Made by a program: the position numbers and the translations under genes
Notes under the pieces: model-generated
What the model was told of the DNA's origin: nothing
What the model saw: only the letters and a program-made list of their open reading frames with translations
Databases searched by the model: none
Shown here: one piece after another, positions 6,342 through 12,571 of the stretch
How positions within the stretch are numbered: the stretch's first letter is position 1
How the letters are laid out: each line of letters opens with the position of its first letter
From: a virus
Virus record (IMG/VR): IMGVR_UViG_3300036851_000164
Span: 1-46,773 of that record
Length of the DNA stretch: 46,773 nucleotides
Reading direction: 5' to 3' (one strand)

Positions 6342-6978
6342 GGGCGCCCTCCATCAGTCGGAGAGCGCGCGGTCCGCTTTCAAGAATGTCCTTGACCTGT
6401 TTCTCGTTGGCGACTTTCTCAAGCGGCGTCTTGTCGTCGTCAGGCCATGCGATCTCCGTCACCATGCGATTGCAAATGTGCTCGCCGATGTGGAACTTGC
6501 GGGCGAAGTTGATCCAGTCGGCTTTGGTTGAGCTTCGCAAGCGAAGCTCGCCGCCAATGGTGCGGTCCCAAAAGCCATGAGCGACCGTCTTGCGGACCTT
6601 GCCAGCGGCAGCGACCTCGCCAGCGGTCGGCTCACGATGTGTCGGCAATGACCTCGAGTGCTGGCGGACAGACACGGCAAGAAACGGCTGGCCTTTCGGC
6701 ATGCCCGCGATGGCCGTGCTGCCGCGAGCGGCGCTGGCATCGATAGCCTGGGCATCACCCGAAATTTGGCCAGCGCCTTTGATAAGATCGGGGCGGGCAT
6801 TCCATTTCTGGGCATCATCAACAACGTGGCCCGCCCCGGAATAAGCGGCTTGTGCAATAGCAATCAGTCGCTCGAGCGTGCCGCCGGCATTCGCCCATTT
6901 CGCTATGGCGATATTTAATTCGACCTCCCGCTGACCAGGGCCGCCTGCATGCTTCATTGCATCGCTGATCGCTGTCAT
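6334..6978 (-). CDS. Phage hypothetical protein interrupted by two palindromic elements
   Basis: A 214-residue protein and the first gene after PL. Its N-terminus (EVELNIAIAKWANAGGTLER) and the segment AGKVRKTVAHGFWDRT are recognisable as a recurring alphaproteobacterial phage protein, from memory. Residues about 47-83 are two repeat peptides (GHVVDDAQ, GQISGDAQ) from element cluster C. CGGAGAG lies before the ATG at 6978. It overlaps the next gene by 8 bases. Function unknown. Confidence 0.7.
   Translation of the reverse strand: MTAISDAMKHAGGPGQREVELNIAIAKWANAGGTLERLIAIAQAAYSGAGHVVDDAQKWNARPDLIKGAGQISGDAQAIDASAARGSTAIAGMPKGQPFLAVSVRQHSRSLPTHREPTAGEVAAAGKVRKTVAHGFWDRTIGGELRLRSSTKADWINFARKFHIGEHICNRMVTEIAWPDDDKTPLEKVANEKQVKDILESGPRALRLMEGAHA
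6730..6838 (-). repeat. Palindromic element cluster C (two copies)
   Basis: Copies lie at 6730-6777 (arms GGCGCTGGC, 9/9) and 6789-6838 (arms CGGGGCGGGC, 10/10). Each has a 30-base interval and a minus-strand core TGATGCCCA. Copy spacing is 60 bases, so both are in the same frame. The arm sequences differ between the two copies, yet each is perfectly self-complementary. Confidence 0.88.
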
Positions 6979-6995
6979 GCCGCTCTCCGAAAAAT

Positions 6996-7023
6996 TGGCC
7001 GGGACTGACTGAACCCCCGGCCA
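6996..7023 (-). terminator. Hairpin with T run in the PL leader (possible attenuator)
   Basis: TGGCCGGG at 6996-7003 pairs with CCCGGCCA at 7016-7023 over a 12-base loop. In leftward mRNA the stem is followed by ATTTTT and then by the ribosome binding site of the first PL gene. This looks like an intrinsic terminator inside the leader, so PL transcription may be subject to attenuation or antitermination. The leader at 7024-7090 is very GC-rich and holds no gene. Confidence 0.5.
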
Positions 7024-7094
7024 GTGGCTAGGAAGGGGAGCGGCGTAACGGGGATGCCGCCCCGCCCTCAGCGGGGGGCGCCGAGGGTGAACAG

Positions 7095-7123
7095 AATATC
7101 GGACTAATTGTCCGGCTTGTCAA
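7095..7123 (-). promoter_or_regulatory. Leftward early promoter PL
   Basis: On the minus strand TTGACA (7123-7118), a 17-base spacer and GATATT (7100-7095) form a near-consensus sigma-70 promoter. Operator OL1 lies in the spacer. The start point should fall near 7088, leaving a leader of about 110 bases before the gene at 6978. The stretch 6979-7300 has no gene; it holds this promoter, three operators and the leader hairpin. Confidence 0.85.
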
Positions 7124-7171
7124 GGACAAATTATCCGAACAGTGGAATCAGAAAATCGGACAGGATTGCGG
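7100..7171. promoter_or_regulatory. Left operator cluster OL1, OL2, OL3
   Basis: Three 15-base sites of consensus CGGACAAATTATCCG: OL1 at 7100-7114 (CGGACTAATTGTCCG), OL2 at 7123-7137 (AGGACAAATTATCCG) and a weaker OL3 at 7157-7171 (CGGACAGGATTGCGG). Site starts are 23 and 34 bases apart, the mirror image of the right cluster. OL1 sits between the PL -35 and -10 boxes, so binding should block PL. Confidence 0.8.
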
Positions 7172-7300
7172 ATAGTGTCCCACCTAGAGGGTAAACAGCC
7201 CCGGACAGCCCAAGCGGAGGCTTCCTGAAGGCCCGCTCGATTTCCGCCCATAGTGAAGGCGGGCCAGCATAAGGGGGCTGTGGGGCTTTCCTAGAGGCTG

Positions 7301-7636
7301 CTACGGGGAAACGGCAGACTTTCTGGTGCCGCTGCCCCGAATTGCCGTTCGCGGTCGCCGAAGGCCACTTCCGGCCCTTCGGCTTGGCACCTCCCCGGCC
7401 CTTGATTCGCCGACTCTGAAAAGCTTGTCGGCGCTGACATTGCATATCTCGCAAAAAGCGGGAATTACGTCATGGGGGAGGGGATTAACACTCTCGCACT
7501 TTCGATAGGTGTCATATTCAAGGCCAAGATCAAGAGCCATGCCCTTGATCGAGAAACCGGCCAAGGATCGGGCCGCTTTAACGCGGCCTGCAAAAGCTCT
7601 GATGTAAGCCTTGTCCTGCTTGCGGCGCTTGGCCAT
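7301..7636 (-). CDS. XRE-family phage repressor (CI-like)
   Basis: A 111-residue protein with an N-terminal helix-turn-helix (GRVKAARSLAGFSIKGMALDLGLEYDT, about residues 18-44; recognition helix probably around LGLEYDTYRKCES). No S24 peptidase domain follows; the tail is a short basic stretch. The start MAKRRKQDK at 7636 is preferred to an in-frame GTG at 7687, which would place the N-terminus across the operators. It lies between OL and OR as in lambdoid immunity regions. Control of the lytic/lysogenic choice is inferred. Confidence 0.8.
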   Translation of the reverse strand: MAKRRKQDKAYIRAFAGRVKAARSLAGFSIKGMALDLGLEYDTYRKCESVNPLPHDVIPAFCEICNVSADKLFRVGESRAGEVPSRRAGSGLRRPRTAIRGSGTRKSAVSP

Positions 7637-7646
7637 CCCACAATTT

Positions 7647-7718
7647 AAGACAAATTGTCCGGGGGAGCTATTCCCACAGCCGGACAAACTATCCTTGACA
7701 TATCGGACAAATTATCCG
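7647..7718. promoter_or_regulatory. Right operator cluster OR1, OR2, OR3
   Basis: Sites lie at 7704-7718 (OR1, CGGACAAATTATCCG, inside the 21-base near-palindrome 7701-7721), 7681-7695 (OR2, CGGACAAACTATCCT) and 7647-7661 (OR3, AAGACAAATTGTCCG, one weak half). Starts are 23 and 34 bases apart. OR1 fills the PR spacer; OR3 lies 11 bases from the repressor start and could autoregulate it. Confidence 0.85.
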
Positions 7719-7723
7719 ATATA
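7695..7723 (+). promoter_or_regulatory. Rightward early promoter PR
   Basis: TTGACA at 7695-7700, a 17-base spacer and GATATA at 7718-7723. The expected start point (7729-7731) coincides with the ATG of the next gene at 7731, so the transcript would have almost no leader. Confidence 0.85.
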
Positions 7724-7730
7724 AGCTGGC

Positions 7731-7997
7731 ATGATTTCCAGCTTCCGCGACGTTATCGCCTTTTGGGACTCGCCCACCGAAATGGCCGCTGCTGTCGGCG
7801 CCAAGGCCGACACCGTCCGCAAATGGGCTGAGCGCGACCGTATCCCCGACGAATACTGGCAACGTACGATTGATGCAGCGAGTTTGCGCGGCAAAGCCGT
7901 GACTGCCGCCGATCTTACCCGTTTGGCCGCGGAGAAATTATCGCCTCCCGAGTTTGCGGGGGCGGAGCCGGACGCGCTGACGCGGGGGACCATCTAG
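7731..7997 (+). CDS. Cro-like / YdaS-like DNA-binding protein
   Basis: An 88-residue protein with a helix-turn-helix near residues 15-40 (TEMAAAVGAKADTVRKWAER, then DRIPDEYW), the pattern of Cro/YdaS-type phage regulators, divergent from the repressor gene. It should bind the same operators and oppose the repressor. No ribosome binding site is seen before the ATG, which fits a leaderless message from PR. Confidence 0.82.
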   Translation: MISSFRDVIAFWDSPTEMAAAVGAKADTVRKWAERDRIPDEYWQRTIDAASLRGKAVTAADLTRLAAEKLSPPEFAGAEPDALTRGTI

Positions 7998-8071
7998 GCG
8001 GCGTCCGGTTCCTGTTGTGACCCGCTCGCTCAGCGTGAACGAGCAAGCGGACGTAGCGCGGAGTAAGCGTG

Positions 8072-8467
8072 ATGAGTAGCGCGAAAGCGTGGTGGAGCCT
8101 TCCGCCAATAGCTGTGGCGGAAAGTCAGCGGATGGTGAGAGCCGCAGCTTCCCCTAAGGGAGGCGAGACGGTTAAAGCCCAAGTCCGCAACGCCGCGAAC
8201 AACCTTCGCCTGGACTACTGGACGGTATGGAACGCATGGCAGGGGAAGATCGGTGGCCGCGCATTTCCAAAACTACTCGCTGCTTACCACCGATGGATTG
8301 ACGAGCAGTCCGGCAACGAGATCGAAGCATTAAGGGGCCGCATTGAGCGCTTGGAGCAAAACGGTGATTTGGCTGAGGGCGTGGACGGCAAACCGCGTGC
8401 TCAGTCTGCCGTGGCCGTCCGTAAGCACCAGGCTTCGCCTCGCACTGTGGCTCGTCCCCGCGATTAG
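8072..8467 (+). CDS. Putative DNA-binding early protein, 131 aa
   Basis: Start chosen at ATG 8072 with GGAG at 8060-8063 (8-base spacer); a GTG directly precedes it. The segment VKAQVRNAANNLRLDYWTVWNAW resembles a helical module frequent in alphaproteobacterial phage regulatory proteins (from memory). It is followed by a probable coiled coil (EIEALRGRIERLEQNG). Second gene downstream of PR. Function unknown; a DNA-binding role is inferred. Confidence 0.65.
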   Translation: MSSAKAWWSLPPIAVAESQRMVRAAASPKGGETVKAQVRNAANNLRLDYWTVWNAWQGKIGGRAFPKLLAAYHRWIDEQSGNEIEALRGRIERLEQNGDLAEGVDGKPRAQSAVAVRKHQASPRTVARPRD

Positions 8468-8491
8468 CGACGGGGGCACGCGCGCTTCCGC

Positions 8492-8878
8492 ATGGAGGCG
8501 CAAGTGATCTCCCGCAAGCCACGGCGCAACAATCCATCCCAGCCCAAGGACAGGGCTCAATTCTTCGATTTCAACTTCGCGCGCTCAGAGGCTCCCCCGT
8601 CTAGCCCGCGCGCGATGGCAGCGGAGGCGTCCGACAAGCATCCCCCCACACCGGCGGACGCCTCCCTGCACCCTTTGATGATCGCGATTGGCGATCTTGA
8701 GCTGCGCCATTGCCGCTTCCCTATCGGCGATCCTTGCAGCGAAGGCTTCGGCTTTTGCGGGCATCACCGCGCCAAGCTCAGCCTCCCCTACTGCGATTTT
8801 CACATGCGACATGCCTACCAGAAACCACGAAAGGACAATGACGATGGCAGAGAGGACACCCAAGCCGAGCAATATTGA
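8492..8878 (+). CDS. GcrA C-terminal (sigma-interacting) domain protein
   Basis: A 128-residue protein. Residues about 74-110 carry CRFPIGDPCSEGFGFCGHH and LPYCDFHMRHAYQ, the characteristic C-terminal signature of the cell-cycle regulator GcrA. In GcrA this domain binds region 2 of the housekeeping sigma factor, and the N-terminal helix-turn-helix binds methylated promoters. That N-terminal domain is not recognisable here; instead there is a Pro/Ser/Arg-rich stretch. It may therefore contact sigma-70 without GcrA-type DNA recognition. No clear ribosome binding site precedes the ATG at 8492. The family call is good; the function is inferred. Confidence 0.75.
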   Translation: MEAQVISRKPRRNNPSQPKDRAQFFDFNFARSEAPPSSPRAMAAEASDKHPPTPADASLHPLMIAIGDLELRHCRFPIGDPCSEGFGFCGHHRAKLSLPYCDFHMRHAYQKPRKDNDDGREDTQAEQY

Positions 8879-9191
8879 TGCCGCCGGCGCCAATTACGTT
8901 GAACGCATCGAGAACCTTCAGGGCGCGATCGAAGATATCATGGACGCCGCGCGCGAGGACTGCAGCGAGCACCGCGACGACCTAAAACAGCTCTTCAAGG
9001 ATGCAAAAAACGACGGCTATTCCGCCAAGGTGCTCAAGGCCGTGGTTGCCGCGCGCAAGGCCCGCCGCAAACTCAGCGCCGGCGACAAAGACCAGTTCGA
9101 CAAGGTGCGTCACGCGCTCGGCGATTTCTCCACCACGCCGCTCGGTCAAGCTGCTGTCGCAGCCGACGGCGGCGCGCAAGCCACGGCATGA
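8844..9191 (+). CDS. GapR/DUF2312-like nucleoid-associated protein
   Basis: A 115-residue protein. The start at 8844 is set by AAGGA with an 8-base spacer. The core VERIENLQGAIEDIMDAARE, then DLKQLFKDAKNDGYSAKVLKAVVAARK, follows the GapR/DUF2312 layout (IERIERLEEEK, IKDVYAEAKANGFD, LRKIVRLRK). GapR is an alphaproteobacterial protein that binds overtwisted AT-rich DNA ahead of replication and transcription. A phage copy next to RusA may help phage replication. It overlaps the upstream gene by 35 bases. Confidence 0.7.
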   Translation: MAERTPKPSNIDAAGANYVERIENLQGAIEDIMDAAREDCSEHRDDLKQLFKDAKNDGYSAKVLKAVVAARKARRKLSAGDKDQFDKVRHALGDFSTTPLGQAAVAADGGAQATA

Positions 9192-9646
9192 CGACGCCAT
9201 TCGTCATCGAATTTTGCGGGGAGCCTGTTGCCAAGGGCAGGCCACGCTTTGCCTCTATAGGGGGAAAGCCTCGCGCTTATTCCCCCGCCAAGACACGTCA
9301 CTATGAGGCTGCCCTGCAATACGCCGCGCAACAAGCCATGGACGGGCGCCCGCTTTTAGTCGGCGCCCTCTCCATGAGCATCGTCGCCTCGCTTCCGGTC
9401 CCACAATCATGGTCAAATAAGAAGCGCGTTCAAGCACTCGCCGGCAAGATCGCACCGACCAAGCGGCCCGACGTCGACAATTACGCCAAGATCGCGGCCG
9501 ACGCGCTCAACGCCGTGGTGTTTCTCGACGACAGCCAGATCACCTTCCTCATGGTCAGCAAGGTCTACGGCGAACGCCCTAGCCTGCGCATCGAAGTTTC
9601 CCCGCTCGCGCTCGACGCCGAGCAAAAGGCAAGCGAGGCGGCATGA
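9188..9646 (+). CDS. rusA: RusA-family Holliday junction resolvase
   Basis: A 152-residue protein with GEPVAKGRPRF near residues 11-21, KRPDVDNYAKIAADALN near 92-108 and FLDDSQITFL near 112-121. The conserved aspartates of the RusA active site are present. It would cut four-way junctions made during phage recombination before packaging. ATGA overlap with the GapR-like gene. Confidence 0.92.
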   Translation: MTTPFVIEFCGEPVAKGRPRFASIGGKPRAYSPAKTRHYEAALQYAAQQAMDGRPLLVGALSMSIVASLPVPQSWSNKKRVQALAGKIAPTKRPDVDNYAKIAADALNAVVFLDDSQITFLMVSKVYGERPSLRIEVSPLALDAEQKASEAA

Positions 9647-9987
9647 TGTTCGCAGTCATGGCCGAAACCCACGAGGGCAACATCTTTGCCTTGCGGCGAG
9701 GATTGACCTTCGACGCCGCTGAATCACATCCCGTCAAGCTGTCGCTGTGGAAGCGCGTATGGATCGAGGAAGATAGAAAGGCCGCTCCTTCACAGCCGCC
9801 CAAAACCGCACCCTTGCCGTGGCGCGTAGAATGCATGGGCAACATCTTCACCTACATCCGCGATGCCGAGAACCGCCGGGTTATGAGCCTGCATGGCGTA
9901 GAGGCGCGGCGCCTGAATATTGAAGCGACCTTGCGCGAAGCTGGGCTGCTGACCCTCCCCACACACATCGAGAGGGAGAGGGGATGA
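9643..9987 (+). CDS. Hypothetical protein, 114 aa
   Basis: Unrecognised. The ATG overlaps the rusA stop. The second half (LPWRVECMGNIFTYIRDAENRRVMSL) resembles short early phage proteins with a PW...I.D..G pattern. No membrane segment. Confidence 0.65.
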   Translation: MMFAVMAETHEGNIFALRRGLTFDAAESHPVKLSLWKRVWIEEDRKAAPSQPPKTAPLPWRVECMGNIFTYIRDAENRRVMSLHGVEARRLNIEATLREAGLLTLPTHIERERG

Positions 9988-9990
9988 GCG

Positions 9991-11007
9991 GTGCGAGTCT
10001 ACTACAACGAGATCGACCGCTATTGCTGCGATTGGCTGCAAAACCTCATGGATGCCGGGCTGATAACGCCGGGAAAGATTGATGACCGAAGCATTGCCGA
10101 TGTCAGCCCGGAAGATGTCAGAGGCTACAGCCGCGTCCATTTCTTCGCCGGAATTGCCGGGTGGGACCTCGCCCTCCGACTTGCCGGATGGCCCGACGAC
10201 AGACCTGTTTGGACAGGAAGCTGCCCCTGCCAGCCCTTCTCAGCCGCTGGCAAAGGCAAAGCATCAGGCGATGAACGCCATCTGTGGCCCGAATGGTTCC
10301 GGCTTATCCGCGCAATTCGACCGCCAACAATCTTTGGTGAACAGGTTGAAGCGGCTGTTGGATGGGGCTGGCTCGACCTTGTTCACTCTGACCTGGAAGC
10401 GGAAGGCTACGCCGTTGGGTCGGCCGTATTACCAGCTTGCGGCATCGGCGCGCCGCATATCCGGCAGCGATTGTGGTTCGTGGCCGACGCCGATGGTTGG
10501 CAACACGGCGGGTTGCATGGAGAGCCCGCATGGGTATGTGAGCCCGACCGGGAACAGGCGCGGCCATCAAGGCAATCACATGCTCAGGCTTGCACGGTTG
10601 GCGAGTTGGCCCACTCCGACAGTTCACGATGCCGAGCGGGGCGGCCAGGAGAAGCGGGCGCAGGGCGAGACGCGCCACGGCTCGAACCTACAGGACTTCG
10701 CGCTGACGGCGGCTTGGGCAACGCCCAGGACAAGCGATGCAAAGGGCGGTCAACGGCTGATGACGCCGGATGGCAAGCGCACCAACAAGGCGGGCGACAA
10801 GGAATACGGGCCGAACCTTCAGGATCAAGCGGCTCTCATTGGTCCGACCTCATCTGGCTCCCCTGCACAGACGGCAAGCAAAGGCCAACTCAATCCGGCA
10901 TTTTCCCTCTGGCTCATGGGGTTCCCGCCCGAGTGGCTAAGCTGCGCGCCGCAGGCAACGCGATCAACCCGTGGCAAGCCGTCCCGTTCATCAAAGCGGC
11001 AATGTGA
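9991..11007 (+). CDS. DNA cytosine-5 methyltransferase (GTG start)
   Basis: A 338-residue enzyme transferring methyl groups to cytosine C5. Motif I is around HFFAGIAGWDLAL (about 50-62), motif IV is GSCPCQPFSAAG (about 78-89), motif VI is IFGEQV (about 114-119), motif VIII is the IRQRLWFVAD segment (about 158-167), and motif X is LRAAGNAINPWQAVPFI near the end. GTG 9991 follows a GGGAGAGGGG-like purine stretch. It is fully overlapped from 10082 by a second long frame. Likely role: self-modification against restriction, or regulation. Confidence 0.88.
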   Translation: MRVYYNEIDRYCCDWLQNLMDAGLITPGKIDDRSIADVSPEDVRGYSRVHFFAGIAGWDLALRLAGWPDDRPVWTGSCPCQPFSAAGKGKASGDERHLWPEWFRLIRAIRPPTIFGEQVEAAVGWGWLDLVHSDLEAEGYAVGSAVLPACGIGAPHIRQRLWFVADADGWQHGGLHGEPAWVCEPDREQARPSRQSHAQACTVGELAHSDSSRCRAGRPGEAGAGRDAPRLEPTGLRADGGLGNAQDKRCKGRSTADDAGWQAHQQGGRQGIRAEPSGSSGSHWSDLIWLPCTDGKQRPTQSGIFPLAHGVPARVAKLRAAGNAINPWQAVPFIKAAM

Positions 11008-11023
11008 GGGGATGGATAGATGA
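10082..11023 (+). CDS. Overprinted protein in the +1 frame of the methyltransferase gene
   Basis: A 313-residue frame lies almost wholly inside the methyltransferase gene. It reads like a recurrent phage family known from other genomes (from memory): DLFGQEAAPASPSQP, GSTLFTLTWKRKATPLGRPYY, SWPTPMVGN, ASWPTPTVHDAERGG, and NPAFSLWLMGFPPEWLSCAP near the C-terminus. The TGA at 11021-11023 overlaps the ATG of the next gene, so translation coupling is possible. It could be a true dual-coded protein or a long open shadow kept by codon bias; repeated conservation of the SLWLMGFPPEW block favours a protein. Confidence 0.6.
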   Translation: MTEALPMSARKMSEATAASISSPELPGGTSPSDLPDGPTTDLFGQEAAPASPSQPLAKAKHQAMNAICGPNGSGLSAQFDRQQSLVNRLKRLLDGAGSTLFTLTWKRKATPLGRPYYQLAASARRISGSDCGSWPTPMVGNTAGCMESPHGYVSPTGNRRGHQGNHMLRLARLASWPTPTVHDAERGGQEKRAQGETRHGSNLQDFALTAAWATPRTSDAKGGQRLMTPDGKRTNKAGDKEYGPNLQDQAALIGPTSSGSPAQTASKGQLNPAFSLWLMGFPPEWLSCAPQATRSTRGKPSRSSKRQCEGMDR

Positions 11024-11253
11024 CATGGACCAAAGGCAACCACGGCGACGGCGGTGCCAAGGGCCGGCGCATTCAGAGCGAGCTCGCCTCGTTTCGCCAC
11101 GCCGTCAGGCCGAGGCACGCTTATCAGTGCGAGCCGTTCAGCCGGGAATGGTTTGAACGGTGCGATCAGGCTTTCTCTCAAGCCATGAGAAACAATCCGA
11201 GCGAGCGGCCTTCGGGCCGAGGAACTTACAACGGCGCAGGGAGTGGACGATGA
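11020..11253 (+). CDS. Hypothetical protein, 77 aa
   Basis: A small basic protein without recognised domains. Its ATG overlaps the stop of the overprinted frame and its TGA overlaps the ATG of the HNH gene at 11250. Contains a Gly-rich N-terminus (GNHGDGGAKGRR). Confidence 0.6.
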   Translation: MTWTKGNHGDGGAKGRRIQSELASFRHAVRPRHAYQCEPFSREWFERCDQAFSQAMRNNPSERPSGRGTYNGAGSGR

Positions 11254-11804
11254 GCGAGCGAGTGCCCTTATCCAAGAAACTTCGCTTTGAGGTTTTCAAG
11301 CGTGATGGGTTTCGATGCGCCTACTGCGGAGCCACCCCGTCGGAGACGGTTATCCTTGAGTGCGATCACATAAATCCCGTTGCGGCTGGCGGGACCAACG
11401 ACATCGACAATCTCGTGACCGCCTGTGAGGATTGCAACAGAGGTAAGTCCGCGACGCCCCTGTCGTCCGTTCCGCAAAGCCTTGAGGAAAAATCGGCGGA
11501 AGCTGCGGAGCGCGAGACGCAAATACGGGCCTACTACAAAATTCTGGAGGAACGGAAGGCGCGGCGAGACGAGGAGCTTTGGTCGATCGCCGACGTGTTC
11601 ATGTCGCACTTCAAAACGGACACGATTGACCGGAGGGATCTTGCCAGCATCCGTGGGTTTCTCGACCAACTAGACTATTTTGAGGTGTTAGAAGCCGCCG
11701 AGATCGCAAACGATAGGAAGCCCTATAGCCACAACCAAGCATGGAAATATTTCTGCGGTATTTGCTGGCGCAAAATAAAGCGTAACAGCGGGGGGGATGT
11801 CTAG
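11250..11804 (+). CDS. HNH endonuclease
   Basis: A 184-residue protein. The start at 11250 has GGGAG upstream and an ATGA overlap. The HNH module is N-terminal: LRFEVFKRDGFRCAYCG, ECDHINPVAAGGTNDIDNL and ACEDCNRGKS, with the CxxC...CxxC zinc pairs. The C-terminal half is helical and unassigned (AYYKILEERKARRDEELWS onward). Possibly a nuclease with a DNA-recognition tail. Confidence 0.85.
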   Translation: MSERVPLSKKLRFEVFKRDGFRCAYCGATPSETVILECDHINPVAAGGTNDIDNLVTACEDCNRGKSATPLSSVPQSLEEKSAEAAERETQIRAYYKILEERKARRDEELWSIADVFMSHFKTDTIDRRDLASIRGFLDQLDYFEVLEAAEIANDRKPYSHNQAWKYFCGICWRKIKRNSGGDV

Positions 11805-12571
11805 TGGGGCGCATCCGAACCGTCAAGCCTGACACTTTCGTCCATGAGGAATTGTTCGATTCCGAGAAGGAGACGGGCTTGCCGCTGCGGCTCGCCTATA
11901 TCGGCCTTTGGACGCAATGTGACCGGGAGGGGCGGTTTCTGTGGCGGCCTCGACAACTCAAGACGGACATTATCCCATACGACGACGTGGACTTTTCACG
12001 CGTGCTCGACGCGTTGTGGACGCGTGGCTTTCTCGTCAAGTACGCGTCCCAAGGCGAGATCTATGGCTGCATCCCAACTTGGCAAAAGCATCAGGTCATC
12101 AACAACCGGGAGAAGGATAGCACCATCCCGGCTCCAACAGATGAAACTATTATATTTATTGAACAATCTGACGCGTCAATAACGCATGCCACACGCGTGA
12201 GCGACGCGTGCCCCACGCGCTCTTCCTCTTCCCTTTCCCCTTCCTCTGACTCTCAGCGTTTACATAAGGAAGTTGTTTCAGGGAGACAACGTGCCCACAC
12301 ACTTCCTCCCGATTGGCAACCATCTGAAAACCATTTTCGTGAGGGAGCGCAGTTAGGTTACTCGGCTCAAGAGGTTGAGGATATGGCCGAGGACATGCGG
12401 CTTTGGGCCGGTGCCAAGGGTGAAACCAAGAAAAATTGGGGCATGGCCTTTTCTGGCTGGATGCGTCGCGAGAAAAAGCGACTGCAACGAGGAACGGGGC
12501 CGCCCAAACGCCCGGACCCGCTGCTCGAGGCTTGCGACCGCCTAATCGACAAATCGGAGAAGATGCTGTGA
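11804..12571 (+). CDS. Phage replication initiator-like protein (GTG start)
   Basis: A 255-residue protein. The opening GRIRTVKPDTFVHEELF and LRLAYIGLWTQCDREGRF match the N-terminal winged-helix module of phage replication proteins of the O/DnaD-like class. A Ser/Thr-rich linker (about 125-160) leads to a C-terminal helical domain (EDMAEDMRLWAGAKGETKKNW). It should bind the origin and recruit helicase. The GTG shares one base with the upstream stop. No iteron array was noticed inside the gene. Confidence 0.75.
   Translation: MGRIRTVKPDTFVHEELFDSEKETGLPLRLAYIGLWTQCDREGRFLWRPRQLKTDIIPYDDVDFSRVLDALWTRGFLVKYASQGEIYGCIPTWQKHQVINNREKDSTIPAPTDETIIFIEQSDASITHATRVSDACPTRSSSSLSPSSDSQRLHKEVVSGRQRAHTLPPDWQPSENHFREGAQLGYSAQEVEDMAEDMRLWAGAKGETKKNWGMAFSGWMRREKKRLQRGTGPPKRPDPLLEACDRLIDKSEKML

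Noticed and set aside
6661-6709. A tenth palindromic element
   Set aside because: GGCTGGCC and nearby stretches look similar, but the 30-base interval and the TGATGCCCA-type core are missing.
5174-6838. CRISPR array
   Set aside because: Repeats are irregularly spaced, lie inside coding frames, and have variable arms rather than constant repeats with variable spacers.
7131-7454. 107-codon leftward frame under the repressor gene
   Set aside because: It overlaps OL2, OL3 and the repressor's 3' half in another frame, with low-complexity basic sequence and no start signal.
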